Shown: positions 1 to 8,633, numbered from the stretch's first letter. The stretch is DNA of 64,000 bases from Winogradskya humida (GCF_016862215.1 NZ_BOMN01000106.1:16516-80515); one strand, 5' to 3'. The notes: generated from the letters alone by a model not told the origin. Numbers and translations are program-made.

Positions 1-3000
1 TGACGCGGCCGTTGGCGTCCAGGTAGGACACCGAGGCCCGCTCGTACGACGACGGCAGGGTGCCGGCCGCCGGGTTGCCGTCCGGCACCTGGGTGGCCGG
101 GAAGACCGCGGTCGCGAGGACCGGCGCTTCCGGCTGGGCCCAGCGGGCGGTCTGGGCGGGCGACAGGTCGTACGGTGCCGCGGCGCCGGACAGCGGCACC
201 GCGTAGACGACCGTCGTCCGGGCGACGTTGCCACCGATCCCCCGGCTGACCTGCACCAGCCGGCCCTTGCCCGAGTCACCCGGGATCACCGAGTAGGCGA
301 GGTTCCACGGTTCCTGACCGGCGGGGCGGACCTCGGTGATGACACCGTCGGCGTTGTACGCGTAGGTGGTCTCGAGGTGGCGCGCCGTGCCGGACTCGGT
401 CCAGTCGAGCCGCGGGTCCCAGGAGGACCGCAGCCGGCCGGTGCTGTCGTACGCGTACCGCTTGAGCACCACGGTCTTCATCTGGGCCGGGGTGGCGTCC
501 GGGTCCCACGCGGTGAACGTGACTTCCTTGATCCGTCCGGCGAAGTCGCCCCACTGCGCCGCGGATGTTCCCGAGGCGGTGGTGCCCGTGGCGTAGCTGA
601 ACTTCGTCGCGCGGCAGCCGCGGACCAGGCTGGTCGCGGTGCACGTGACACCGGCCGGCGGCGGGTTGAGCGCGAGGGTCGGGCGGGTCACCGCGGCACC
701 CGCGACGGTGACGGTCTCCCACGAGTAGGTGACCTTGTCGGCCGCGCCCTTGGCCGCCGCCGAGACCGGCACGTACTGCCCGGCGGGCTGCGCCGTCGTA
801 CGGCCGAACGTGACCCCGATGCCGGCCGAGTCGGTCAGCGTGTAGGTGTCACCGGTGGCGGTGTAGGTCAGCTTCATCCCTTCCAGGCCGACCTGCGGCT
901 GAAAGGTCGTGGCGGTCTTCTTCGTGAAGCCCATGGTCGCGCCGTCGTCGAGGCCGACCTGCACCAGCGAACCGGTGACGGTCAGCTCCGTGTAGCCGCT
1001 GTCGTCACCGGTCACGGAGACGCTGGAGGACCAGCCCGGCCCGAACATCGGGTCGACCTCGCCCGCGAGGCGGGAGTTCGCCGTCCGGCCGAGCGTCGCA
1101 CCGGTGGTGGCGTCGTGCTCCTCGATGGCGACATTGCCGGTGATGAGGTTGACCGCGCCGACCCCGGCGTCCTCGGTCGCCGCCCAGGCGCGGTTGCGGT
1201 CGAGCGTGACCTTGACGGGGTTCGACGTGGCACCGGCTCCGCCGACGAAGACGCCGCGCAGTTGCACCGGGCCGTCGAGCGGATCGGGTCCCGCCTCGGC
1301 GGCGTTCACCGTCTGCGCGAGGTTCCAGTTGAGCTTCGGCGCCGTGCCGCCCGCGGGGACGGTCAGCGGCCAGGTGACCGCCTGCTGCCCGGCGGCGACG
1401 GTGACATCGCCCGCGGGAATGGTGGTCCACGCGTCGACATCGCCACGGCGCCACTGGTACGTGACACCGGTCGTCGTGCTGTTGCCGCTGCCCTCGACGG
1501 CGACGAACCCGGCGGACAGGTCACCGTCCTTCGGGCCGGTGATCGCGGCGCCGCCGACGGAGAACGCGTACGCCCGGACGGCGGAGAGGTTGCCCGCCCG
1601 GTCCCGCGACCGCACGTAGAGGGTGTGCGCGCCGGAGGTGGCCGGGGTGACCGTCACCGTGGCGGCGGCACCGAGGGTCGCGGCGTTCACGGACAGGTCC
1701 GGCGGGTTGACGTCGAGCCCGTACTGGTAGGCGGCGACGTCGGTCGCACCGGACGCGGAGAGGGTGAACTTCCCGGCGGACCCGGGGCCACCCGACCACT
1801 GACCGGCCGGGTAGTCCGTCGACGCGACAGCCGGGGTCGCGGGGACGGTGGTGTCCACGGTGAACTCGCAGTACGCGGACCACGGCGAGTAGCCCGTGCC
1901 GTCGTAGCCGCGTACCCGCCAGCGGTAGGAGCCGTTCTCCGCGAGGGCGTTCGCCGGGATCGTGGTCGCGAACGTGGTTCCGGAGGCGGCCTTGGCCGTC
2001 GTGGCCGTGGTGATGCCGGTGCCCGCGGTCGTCGACCACTCGAAGGAGGCCGTCATGGCCGTACCCTCGGGATCGGTGATCTTGGTCTTGAGCTGCGGCG
2101 TCTTCGACGCGATGAACGGCCGGGCGGTGCCCGTCGCACACGACGTGGCCGGTACCGTCGAACGGGCGCCCACCACCGGGTACGAGTTGTACGTGATCGA
2201 CGCCTTCGGCACCTGCGCGGTCTCCGCGGCGTTACGCGAGCGGAACTGCTTGTACGCGCTGGTCGCCGCCTCGTTGGTCGCCCGGATGCCCATGTAGCCG
2301 CGGGTCTGGTTCGCCGTGGCCGCACGCTGGAAGAACGACGTCGCCGAGATGGCCACGTAGGCGTCGCCGCACGAGGAGTCGAAGCCCTTCGTCGCGGTCG
2401 CCGCCGCCTCCTTCGTCAGCCAGGCGGGCTGGTTGGCCCACCGGGTGTCCGCGTTGAAGGCGTTCGTCGACCAGATCTCCCAGGAGTTCGCCGAGCAGGT
2501 CGTCGAGTAGTAGTTGTAGAACGAGGCGGTCGCCGCCGTGATCTGCTTCCCGCGCAGCGCGGTGGTGTCCCACGAGACGAACGTCCGGGTGCGCTTGCCG
2601 CCGGTCCCGCTCAGCAGGCCGATCTGCAGGTTGTTGGCGCCGCCCCGGTCGCCGGTGTCCCCGTCCGTGACGTAGGTGTCGAAGTACGTCCCGAGCGCGA
2701 CCGTGGGGTCGATGGTGACCGGGAACGTCGTGGCCGGGTCGTTGATCCACGCGAGGTCGGGCGTCAGCTTCACGTCGACCCCGGCGGTGGCCTTGGCGGA
2801 ACGCTTCGCCGCCGACGACTTCACGACCGTACGCCGCTGCGGTGTCACACCGTCCGCACCGACCTGCGCGTCCCACATCATCGGTGTCGGCGAGGTGGCG
2901 ACCGTACGGCCGGCCTTGTCCTTGAGCACGAGCGCACCGGAGGCGTCGCGGGTGTGTGACGCCAGCGAGGCACCGGTCAGCGGCAGCGACAACTGCGCCA

Positions 3001-3649
3001 CCCGGGCGGCAGCCGCACGCGACTTCACCACGACGAACTGCTCGAAACCGGTCCGGGTGGCCTCGACGGCCAGGTCGATCCCCGGCAGGACCTCCGGGTA
3101 GGTGGCCCGAGGGCCGGCGAGGACCGGCTCCGGCAGCGTGCCGGACCAGCCCATCGAGACCTGCCCGGCGCCGGATCCGGCGGTGGCCAGCGCCCCGGAC
3201 GTGGCGGTGCGCGCGCCGGAGAGCTTGAGTCCCTCCGGGTGCGCCACCGACGAGACGGAGCCGTCGGTGTTCAGGCGCAGGGTCAGGTCGACCGGGACCC
3301 AGCGGGACCCGGAGCGGACCCGGACCGGTGCGGCGTACACCGTGGCCTCGACCGTGCCGTCCGGCCGGGCGAAGAACTCCGACGTGGCCGTGGTCAGCCC
3401 GGTGATCTTCACCGGGGCGCCGTTCATGCGGGCGGTCACCAGGGCCGCCGCCTCGTCCGGGCGTTCCAGCACCGGCGCGGTGCGCACCGGTGCCGCCGGC
3501 TCGGCCAGGACCGGCTCGGGTGCTATGGCGGCGTCGGAGATCGTGCCGGCCAGCGCGGCCGTCAGGATGACGGCGGTCGCGCGGCCGGACGTGCGTCTGG
3601 ACGCCGACGACCATGATCGAATTGAGAGCAGGCTTCGCCTACTTACCAT
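1..3649 (-). CDS. Secreted DNRLRE/YD (RHS-like) repeat protein, 3' end outside window
   Basis: About 1216 residues are visible and the frame is still open at base 1, so the C-terminus lies beyond the window. A signal-like segment near residues 24-45 (TAVILTAALAG) follows a basic N-terminus, so export is likely. Residues about 290-430 resemble the DNRLRE domain (YFDTYVTDGD, GKRTRTFVSWDT, WEIWSTN). Ig/fibronectin-like stretches follow, and the last visible part has YD-type motifs (YDSTGRLRSSWD, YAYNADG). Family knowledge: such actinobacterial surface proteins carry RHS/YD shells, often with a variable or toxic C-terminal tip that cannot be judged here. The start is ATG at 3649, with GGGGGAGG just upstream. 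Function is inferred from architecture only. Confidence 0.8.
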   Translation of the reverse strand, partial: MVSRRSLLSIRSWSSASRRTSGRATAVILTAALAGTISDAAIAPEPVLAEPAAPVRTAPVLERPDEAAALVTARMNGAPVKITGLTTATSEFFARPDGTVEATVYAAPVRVRSGSRWVPVDLTLRLNTDGSVSSVAHPEGLKLSGARTATSGALATAGSGAGQVSMGWSGTLPEPVLAGPRATYPEVLPGIDLAVEATRTGFEQFVVVKSRAAAARVAQLSLPLTGASLASHTRDASGALVLKDKAGRTVATSPTPMMWDAQVGADGVTPQRRTVVKSSAAKRSAKATAGVDVKLTPDLAWINDPATTFPVTIDPTVALGTYFDTYVTDGDTGDRGGANNLQIGLLSGTGGKRTRTFVSWDTTALRGKQITAATASFYNYYSTTCSANSWEIWSTNAFNADTRWANQPAWLTKEAAATATKGFDSSCGDAYVAISATSFFQRAATANQTRGYMGIRATNEAATSAYKQFRSRNAAETAQVPKASITYNSYPVVGARSTVPATSCATGTARPFIASKTPQLKTKITDPEGTAMTASFEWSTTAGTGITTATTAKAASGTTFATTIPANALAENGSYRWRVRGYDGTGYSPWSAYCEFTVDTTVPATPAVASTDYPAGQWSGGPGSAGKFTLSASGATDVAAYQYGLDVNPPDLSVNAATLGAAATVTVTPATSGAHTLYVRSRDRAGNLSAVRAYAFSVGGAAITGPKDGDLSAGFVAVEGSGNSTTTGVTYQWRRGDVDAWTTIPAGDVTVAAGQQAVTWPLTVPAGGTAPKLNWNLAQTVNAAEAGPDPLDGPVQLRGVFVGGAGATSNPVKVTLDRNRAWAATEDAGVGAVNLITGNVAIEEHDATTGATLGRTANSRLAGEVDPMFGPGWSSSVSVTGDDSGYTELTVTGSLVQVGLDDGATMGFTKKTATTFQPQVGLEGMKLTYTATGDTYTLTDSAGIGVTFGRTTAQPAGQYVPVSAAAKGAADKVTYSWETVTVAGAAVTRPTLALNPPPAGVTCTATSLVRGCRATKFSYATGTTASGTSAAQWGDFAGRIKEVTFTAWDPDATPAQMKTVVLKRYAYDSTGRLRSSWDPRLDWTESGTARHLETTYAYNADGVITEVRPAGQEPWNLAYSVIPGDSGKGRLVQVSRGIGGNVARTTVVYAVPLSGAAAPYDLSPAQTARWAQPEAPVLATAVFPATQVPDGNPAAGTLPSSYERASVSYLDANGRV

Positions 3650-4007
3650 CTTTCCTCCCCCGTGATTACAAGTGGCGGCAGCACCATATACGGGATCTTG
3701 GCGATTTCTCAACAATTTGTTTCTGCACATACGTCAATGCGCAGCGACCGGCGCGCGGGCCAGCGCGCTGCCCGAGACCCTTGTACAGCACAGGTTTCTG
3801 GCCCGCCCCGGGCCACGGCCGCACCCGCCCGGGCCGCCGGGCGGGCTCACTGCCGCATTTTATTTCGCTGCGGAAATGGCGAGATAATAGCGTGGGGAAT
3901 TGCTGCGTCCCAGCACCGGAAATTGATTCATCGAGGCGTTCGCACACAGCGTGAGCTGCTCATCTCTGTGTGCGACCGACGGGAACGCCCCGCAATGATC
4001 AACCGGT
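3650..4007. other. Intergenic stretch, lower GC, probable promoter region of the YD protein
   Basis: No convincing gene. The first 100 bases after the start of the YD gene are clearly AT-richer than the surroundings, as expected for a promoter of the minus-strand gene. I could not fix -35 and -10 boxes. Short overlapping open frames here show no codon bias and are treated as noise. Confidence 0.5.
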
Positions 4008-5684
4008 TCAGCAGGAGGGGCCGGAGCTCAAAGATCCGCTCAGGACATACCGTCCGGGGGTCCGCACGCGCGCCGTCGTCCATTCCGCCGGACCGGCCTC
4101 GACGCACCCGCCCGGACCCCGCAGGCTCAGCCACCGGGACCAGCGCACCCGCACCAGCACGTCACCCGGGGACGCCGCGTCGAAGACGACGGCACCGTCG
4201 GTCGAGGAGACCAGCTCCGCACCGGTGACGAGCTCCGGGTCGCCGCTCACCTCGTAGAGGGTCCAGTCCTTGTTGCGCCACACCTGCTTGAGATAGGAGG
4301 GCTTCGAGCGCACCAGCCGCGCCTCACGCCGCGCGACCGACGCGGGCGGAGCGGCGGCCAGGGCGACCAGTGACACACCGCTGTCGCGCAACCAGGTCCC
4401 GTACCCGGCGGCGGTGAGCTTCTTCTCGAAGAACAGCGGATTACGATCGGTGTCGGCCTGGCGCAGCCAGCCCCGGGCGAGCGGAGCGGTCCCCGGGACG
4501 TATGCCGCCTCCCAGTAGTTCGCGGTCGGGACCACCTCGACCCGGCCGACCGGCTGGCGGCGCTCCACCTCGTCGAGCAGCGGCCGGAAGTACTCCGGCG
4601 AGGCCATCGGGTCGCCGGTCCCCCGCAGGTCGCCGGCGGCCACCGGGTGCTGCCACAACGCGACGCCCGCCAGCAGAACCGCCATGGCAGCGACCCGCGC
4701 AGCGGGGCGGGACAGTGCCTCGGGCAGCCGGACACGCGACGGCAGAGCCGCATAACCCGCGAGCGTCACCAGCGCGAACGTCGCGGACAACCGGCCGGCG
4801 TTGAGCCCCACCGGGGTCGTGAGGATGCTCGCGGCGAGCACCCCGGCCGCGCTGAACAGCGCACCGATGCGAACAGCCCGGCGCGGCACGAGCAGAGCGA
4901 CGAGCAGGCTCACGGTGAAGGACCGCAGCGTGTCTGAATTGATGGTGTTCATCGGCCCGCTGGTCCCGAACAGCAACGACATGCCGATGGTCGGCACCGC
5001 CGCGGCCACGGCGATCAGGAAGCCGTCGAGCCTGCGCCCGGCCGTCCCGGGACGCTCGGTCCTCCGCAAGCCGGCGGACAGCAGCAGTGCCGTCCCGGCC
5101 AGCCCCACGAACAGACCGGCCACGGGGCTCGCCGCACCGGCGAGGACCGCGGCAGCGACGGCGGCTGCTCGCCGCCACGACTGCGGGAAGGTCAGAGCGA
5201 GCAGAGCCGACAGGCCGAACACGAGACCCACGGTGAACGTGACCCGGCCCGAGACGATGTTGCCGAAAACGCCGAGCGCGCCGAGCAGCCCGGCGGCGAG
5301 GGGGCGGCGGGCACCCGTACGCAGCAGAAGAAGGGTCAGCAGCAGCGACGCGACAACGGCGGCGATCGCGCCGAGCGCCTTCGCCCCACCCGTACCGCCC
5401 CCGAGCCATGCCATCGGGGCGGGCGTCAGCAGGCTGTAGCCATAGGGGGACGTACCCCCGTACCACCCGAAGTCCAGCAGCGCACCGCCGTGCCGTCCCC
5501 AGAAGTCCGCGTGCGCGACCTGAGCCGCGAGATCGATCCCCATCGGCGGCGCCACCAGGAACGCCACCGCCGCCACCAGCGACACGACCCCGACAGCCGT
5601 CATCGCACGCACGGCCGACCGGTCACCCGTCGATGCGTCGGCGGTCGAGGAAGCGAGCCGCACAGGGTGATCATCGATCGACAT
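4008..5684 (-). CDS. Polytopic membrane protein with C-terminal extracytoplasmic domain
   Basis: 558 residues. Residues about 28-400 contain some nine to eleven hydrophobic segments (VGVVSLVAAVAFLVA, AAVVASLLLTLLLL, and others). About 150 mostly soluble residues follow, with a beta-rich end. A loop rich in aromatic and glycine residues (GWYGGTSPYGYS) follows the first membrane segment. The size and layout fit GT-C-type glycosyltransferases and the large actinobacterial integral membrane proteins often labelled MFS transporter, but I see no diagnostic catalytic DxD or DE motif early in the protein. Its role is therefore unknown, with cell-envelope glycan or lipid handling as a guess. The gene stands alone on the minus strand. 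A TATAGT box ends 7 bases before the ATG, suggesting a leaderless message. Confidence 0.7.
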   Translation of the reverse strand: MSIDDHPVRLASSTADASTGDRSAVRAMTAVGVVSLVAAVAFLVAPPMGIDLAAQVAHADFWGRHGGALLDFGWYGGTSPYGYSLLTPAPMAWLGGGTGGAKALGAIAAVVASLLLTLLLLRTGARRPLAAGLLGALGVFGNIVSGRVTFTVGLVFGLSALLALTFPQSWRRAAAVAAAVLAGAASPVAGLFVGLAGTALLLSAGLRRTERPGTAGRRLDGFLIAVAAAVPTIGMSLLFGTSGPMNTINSDTLRSFTVSLLVALLVPRRAVRIGALFSAAGVLAASILTTPVGLNAGRLSATFALVTLAGYAALPSRVRLPEALSRPAARVAAMAVLLAGVALWQHPVAAGDLRGTGDPMASPEYFRPLLDEVERRQPVGRVEVVPTANYWEAAYVPGTAPLARGWLRQADTDRNPLFFEKKLTAAGYGTWLRDSGVSLVALAAAPPASVARREARLVRSKPSYLKQVWRNKDWTLYEVSGDPELVTGAELVSSTDGAVVFDAASPGDVLVRVRWSRWLSLRGPGGCVEAGPAEWTTARVRTPGRYVLSGSLSSGPSC

Positions 5685-5691
5685 GGCCGAG

Positions 5692-5697
5692 ACTATA
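5692..5697 (-). promoter_or_regulatory. Candidate -10 box (leaderless promoter) of the membrane protein gene
   Basis: On the minus strand this reads TATAGT, followed by 7 bases and then the ATG at 5684. This spacing is typical of leaderless actinobacterial transcripts that begin at the start codon. No convincing -35 box at 17-bp spacing was found. Confidence 0.35.
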
Positions 5698-5880
5698 GAC
5701 GCCCGTCAAAAGCCCCAGCCGCGAGATCCACACATGCGCATGCGAAGCCGCCGAGGTAGCCTGCGGCACGGCCGGGGCCGGGCATTTCATCCGGTAACGG
5801 CTCGACCGCCTGAGATGGCGGCGCGTGGTGTCGAGTGTGGACACGCCTCGGCCCGCACCACCCGGGCAGGACATGGTGAA

Positions 5881-5907
5881 GCCCGGGGATATGGCCAATC
5901 CCCGGGC
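5881..5907 (-). terminator. Hairpin terminator behind the tRNA-like cluster
   Basis: A perfect 10-bp stem (GCCCGGGGAT with ATCCCCGGGC) encloses a 7-base loop. It lies 30-90 bases beyond the last tRNA-like unit in the minus direction. The tail is only a short TTC rather than a T-run, as is common in GC-rich actinobacteria. It would end transcription coming from the tRNA-like units. The rest of 5700-5940 holds nothing I recognise. Confidence 0.6.
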
Positions 5908-5939
5908 CTCGGGCTGCCACCGAATTGCACACACCAGCA

Positions 5940-5998
5940 CGTTTAAGGGCCAGGATCATTCGTCAGGACCGCGAGTTTTGCCTTTAAACTACCGCCGC
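5940..5998 (-). pseudogene. tRNA-like 5' half (third unit of cluster)
   Basis: On the minus strand this unit begins GCGGCGG-TA and then shows a tRNA-like D arm: GTTT stem, loop AAAGGCA with the conserved GG, AAAC stem. No matching 3' acceptor or T arm follows, so it looks like a truncated tRNA. Its GCGGCGG 5' end can pair with the CCGCCGC acceptor end of the preceding unit across a 7-base loop, so that unit's 3' end may be a processing hairpin. The downstream limit is approximate. Confidence 0.35.
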
Positions 5999-6005
5999 TC
6001 GAAGC

Positions 6006-6143
6006 GCGGCGGACCGGACTTGAACCGGCATTCGCTGTCATCGTCCGGGCCCGGTCGACCTGGTGATCGGTGGAAAAATGCTGACGTTGGAGCGAGAATC
6101 TGAGTTTTACACCGGCTGCCTCTGCCAGTTGGGCTACCCCCGC
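6006..6143 (-). tRNA. tRNA-like unit with about 60 extra bases in the middle
   Basis: The 5' acceptor GCGGGGG pairs at 6 of 7 positions with 3' CCGCCGC. Next come TA and a canonical D arm (GCC, loop with CTGGCAGA, GGC). The 3' side has a T arm: GCCGG, loop TTCAAGT, CCGGT. Between the D and T arms lie about 85 bases instead of 22-40, with TGTAAAA where an anticodon loop could start but no 5-bp stem around it. No CCA is encoded. It could be a tRNA with an insertion or a decayed pseudo-tRNA. It begins only 4 bases after the CCA end of the previous unit, so the two are probably one transcript. Confidence 0.4.
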
Positions 6144-6147
6144 GTGG

Positions 6148-6242
6148 TGGTGCGGGGGGCGGGGATCGAACCCGCACTGGGACCGGCTTGTTCAGTTTCA
6201 GCCTCAGCTGTCAGCTTCGCGCCGCGAACGGCGCACCCCCGC
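6148..6242 (-). tRNA. Atypical tRNA-like gene with encoded CCA, anticodon unassigned
   Basis: A perfect 7-bp acceptor stem (GCGGGGG with CCCCCGC) is followed by discriminator A and encoded CCA. The T arm is perfect and consensus-like: GCGGG, loop TTCGATC, CCCGC. At 92 bases without CCA it has class II (long variable arm) size. The D arm is unusual: GCGCCG pairs with CGGCGC around a 4-base TTCG loop, a 6-bp/4-base shape otherwise known from bacterial selenocysteine tRNA. The 43 bases between D and T arms form no standard 5-bp/7-base anticodon arm, and no UCA is present. So the identity is not Sec and no amino acid can be assigned. It starts 38 bases after the stop of the 6281-7012 gene and may be cotranscribed. 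Confidence 0.5.
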
Positions 6243-6280
6243 GCTCCCACGGGGGAATCTGAGACGGCTACCCTAGTTTC

Positions 6281-7012
6281 TCACCCGAAGAGGTAGCCGA
6301 AGACGGCCGCGCCGACCCGCTGGTCGGTGGTCTCGGTGCCGTTGGCCTCCTCGCGCGCGAACTTCACCGCGGTCTGTAGCGCGACGACGCGGTCGAGGAT
6401 CTCGTTGACCCGCTTGGCCGGCAGCGCGCCGGAGAACTTCACCGTGGTCCAGTAGCCGACGGTGATGTCCTCGTAGAACACCTCGACCTGCGCCGGGTGC
6501 TTGTCGGTGGCCTCGGCCTTGACGTGGTTGCGCGGGACCTTCTTGGTGCGGTTGGTGCGCACCGGCTCCGTGCGCCAGCTGTCGGTCGAGTCGTCGCGCA
6601 CCCAGGACTCCGCGGCGTCGAGGACCGGCAGCTTCTTCACGAACGTGTGCAGGTCGACGAGCTGCTTCTCCATGAAGAGCAGATAGGTCACCGGCACCTG
6701 GGCGGCGATGGTGCGCCCGTCGACGACCACGTCGGCGCGGGCCACGCAGTTGGTCCAGTCCTTCGTGGCCGTAACGTCGAAGAGCCGGGTCAGGGTGCTC
6801 GCGATGTCGTGCAGGATGTCCTCGGCCTTGATCTGCACCCGCGTCGACTCGGCGGGGAGCTGCTCCCCCTCCTCGTCCTTCGGCTGGTACGCCCGGGAGA
6901 TGCCCGCGAGCGGGCCGGTCTTCTGCACGGCGTGGTGCGCCTCGCTCAGCTCGGCGAACGCCTTGCTCTTGACGCCTTTCTCCACCGCGATGATCTGGTT
7001 CAGTCTCGGCAC
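6281..7012 (-). CDS. Conserved actinobacterial protein (DUF7873-like)
   Basis: 243 residues from a GTG start (MPRLNQIIAVEKGVK) with AAGGGG 7 bases upstream. An in-frame ATG further up has no ribosome site. No signal peptide, membrane segment or enzyme motif is seen. The sequence is rich in charged helices, with a strikingly conserved-looking core (KDEEGEQLP, LFDVTATKDW, TKKVPRNHVKAEATDKHPAQ). I recall near-identical proteins across Streptomyces and Micromonosporaceae as a family of unknown function. The tight 38-base distance to a run of tRNA-like sequences suggests a joint transcript. An RNA-linked role is only a hypothesis. Confidence 0.8.
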   Translation of the reverse strand: MPRLNQIIAVEKGVKSKAFAELSEAHHAVQKTGPLAGISRAYQPKDEEGEQLPAESTRVQIKAEDILHDIASTLTRLFDVTATKDWTNCVARADVVVDGRTIAAQVPVTYLLFMEKQLVDLHTFVKKLPVLDAAESWVRDDSTDSWRTEPVRTNRTKKVPRNHVKAEATDKHPAQVEVFYEDITVGYWTTVKFSGALPAKRVNEILDRVVALQTAVKFAREEANGTETTDQRVGAAVFGYLFG

Positions 7013-7052
7013 GATGACCCCTTTCAGCGCGGACAACCTAGCAGCCACCGGC

Positions 7053-7410
7053 TCACCCGGACGACCCGTTTCCCAGGTTCCGGATCATGGCCCGCAGCGT
7101 AGCGATCGCATGCTCGTAGTCGCCCTCACGAAGCCCCGCCGTGGTCAGCTCGCGCATCTCACGAACCTCTGCGACAGGACAGCGACCAGCTCCCGGCCGG
7201 CATCGGTGATGCGTGCAGGCCTCACCGTCGCGGGCCGCGATCCCGCGCGTGGCAAGCGAATCGAGGTGCGGCAGGACGTCCTCCCCGAACGGCGCGAGAG
7301 CCTCGTTCGCAGCCGCGAGCGTTACCGGCCCACTGTGGAGAATGGACAGCAGCTGCCATTGGCGGCGGGTCACGTCGCGACGGCCGAGGGTCCGCGCGAA
7401 CTGGTCGTTG
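7053..7410 (-). pseudogene. MarR-type regulator, broken (N-terminus lost, two frameshifts)
   Basis: The minus strand encodes a MarR-like winged helix (INDQFARTLGRRDVTRRQWQ, then LAAANEALAPFGEDVLPHLDSLATRGI). After ARDGEAC the frame slips by one base for about 17 codons, hiding the expected RITDAGRELVAVLSQRF wing, and then a second indel restores it (EMRELTTAGLREGDY). The N-terminus runs into the 3' part of another MarR gene on the opposite strand. The protein is probably non-functional. It lies 40 bases upstream of the DUF7873-like gene start. Confidence 0.65.
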
Positions 7411-7743
7411 ATCAGGTCCCGGTTCCTCGACGCCCTCGGCGACTCCCCCGCGGGTCTGCCGATCTCCCGGATCGCCGACGCCATCGGGGTGGACCGGCAG
7501 CGGGCCGGCAGGCTGACCACCGAACTGCTGGCGGAGGGTCTGGTCACTCGCGGGGCCGCGCCGGAGGACTCGCGGTACGCGCTGGTCGGCCTCACCGCGC
7601 AGGGCCGGGAGCTCGTCGCCGCGATCAACGAGAACCGCCGCCGGGCCGTCGTGGCCGCCCTGAGCGGCTTCACCGCCGAGGAATCCCGCACGCTGGCCGC
7701 CCTGCTCCACCGCTTCGTCGACGCCTGGCCCCGCGAGCCCTGA
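7396..7743 (+). pseudogene. MarR-type regulator, 3' part only
   Basis: From about 7399 (a possible TTG) the plus strand reads as the DNA-binding and C-terminal part of a MarR-family protein: FLDALGDSPAGLPISRIAD, a recognition helix around DRQRAGRLTTELLAEGLVTRG, a wing with DSRYALVGLTAQG, and a dimerisation helix. The N-terminal dimerisation helices are missing. Upstream the frame is antisense to the other broken MarR gene. Bases around 7400 therefore look like a recombination joint between two MarR genes. A 115-residue product could still be made but has no visible ribosome site. Confidence 0.6.
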
Positions 7744-7787
7744 CCCACCCCGCCCACCCCGCGGTCAGGCCGTCTCCGGGACGGTGG

Positions 7788-8633
7788 TCAGGAGCGGGTG
7801 AAGGTGTCGGTGCCGAGGACGGTGAGGAGGGCGAGTTTGTCGTGGCTCTCGGTGCCGGGGGTGGCGGTGAAGATGAGCAGGGACTGGCCCTGGTCGGGGT
7901 CGAGGAGGGTCTGGCAGTACAGGTCGATGCGGCCGACCTCGGGGTGGATGAAGCGTTTGGCGTTGCTCCAGCGCAGGCCGACCTCCTGGCGGTCCCACAG
8001 CTCGGCGAACTCCTCGCTGCTGTTCTGCAGGTCGGTGACGAGGGACGCGGCCGGGGAGCCGGGGCCCTGGGCGGTGGCGACGGCGCGGAGCACTGCGGCG
8101 TACACCCGGCTGTGCTGGTGGTGGTCTTCGGGCAGGTAGCGGTCGCGGGCGGCCGGGTCGGTGAACCAGCGGTAGAGAGCGCTGCGTGCCGGGCCGGTGT
8201 GATGCGTTTCGTCGCCGAGGAGGGCCACGGCCGGCGGGGTCTGCTGCAGGGTCTCGCCGATCGGGCCGATGATCTCGGCGGGGGTGTCCTGGAGCCGGTC
8301 CATGACGCGCAGCAGGCCGGGGCTGATGTGCGCGTCGCGGAGCTGCCGTGGTTGCCGGCGGTGCCCGCAGAGCAGGAACAGGTGGTCGCGTTCGTCGGGG
8401 GTGAGGCGCAGGCCCCGGGCGATGGCCGCGGTCATCTGCTGCGACGGCTGTGATCCGCTGCCGCGTTCCAGGCGGGCCAGGTAGTCGGCCGACATGTCGC
8501 ACAGCTCGGCGACCTCCTCACGGCGCAGGCCACTCGTGCGCCGCCGGCTGCCCCGCCGCAACCCGACGTCCTCGGGTTGCAGGGACTGCCTGCGGCCGCG
8601 CAGGAAGGCAGCCAGGCCGTCGCGGTTCACCAT
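7788..8633 (-). CDS. XRE-family regulator with MmyB-like ligand-binding domain
   Basis: 281 residues. Residues about 5-75 form a helix-turn-helix of the HTH_31 type (LRREEVAELCDMSADYLARLERG). The remainder matches the MmyB-like domain typical of actinobacterial regulators of short-chain dehydrogenases (ALYRWFTDPAARDRYLPED, RWSNAKRFIHPEVGRIDLYCQTLL). The start is ATG 8633, with GAGAGGGG 10 bases upstream. A longer frame to 8693 lacks a better site. The gene is divergent from the SDR at 8784 across 150 bp, the usual pairing in this family, so it probably represses that gene in response to a small hydrophobic ligand. Confidence 0.88.
   Translation of the reverse strand: MVNRDGLAAFLRGRRQSLQPEDVGLRRGSRRRTSGLRREEVAELCDMSADYLARLERGSGSQPSQQMTAAIARGLRLTPDERDHLFLLCGHRRQPRQLRDAHISPGLLRVMDRLQDTPAEIIGPIGETLQQTPPAVALLGDETHHTGPARSALYRWFTDPAARDRYLPEDHHQHSRVYAAVLRAVATAQGPGSPAASLVTDLQNSSEEFAELWDRQEVGLRWSNAKRFIHPEVGRIDLYCQTLLDPDQGQSLLIFTATPGTESHDKLALLTVLGTDTFTRS

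Noticed and set aside
377..2959. Very long plus-strand open frame (860 codons) opposite the YD protein
   Set aside because: It is the antisense shadow of the large minus-strand gene; its arginine/glycine-rich, low-complexity translation has no domain, whereas the minus strand reads as a clear secreted protein.
6148..6242. Selenocysteine tRNA gene (selC)
   Set aside because: The D arm is Sec-like, but the acceptor is 7 rather than 8 bp, no UCA anticodon exists in the middle part, and no selenoprotein genes are seen nearby.
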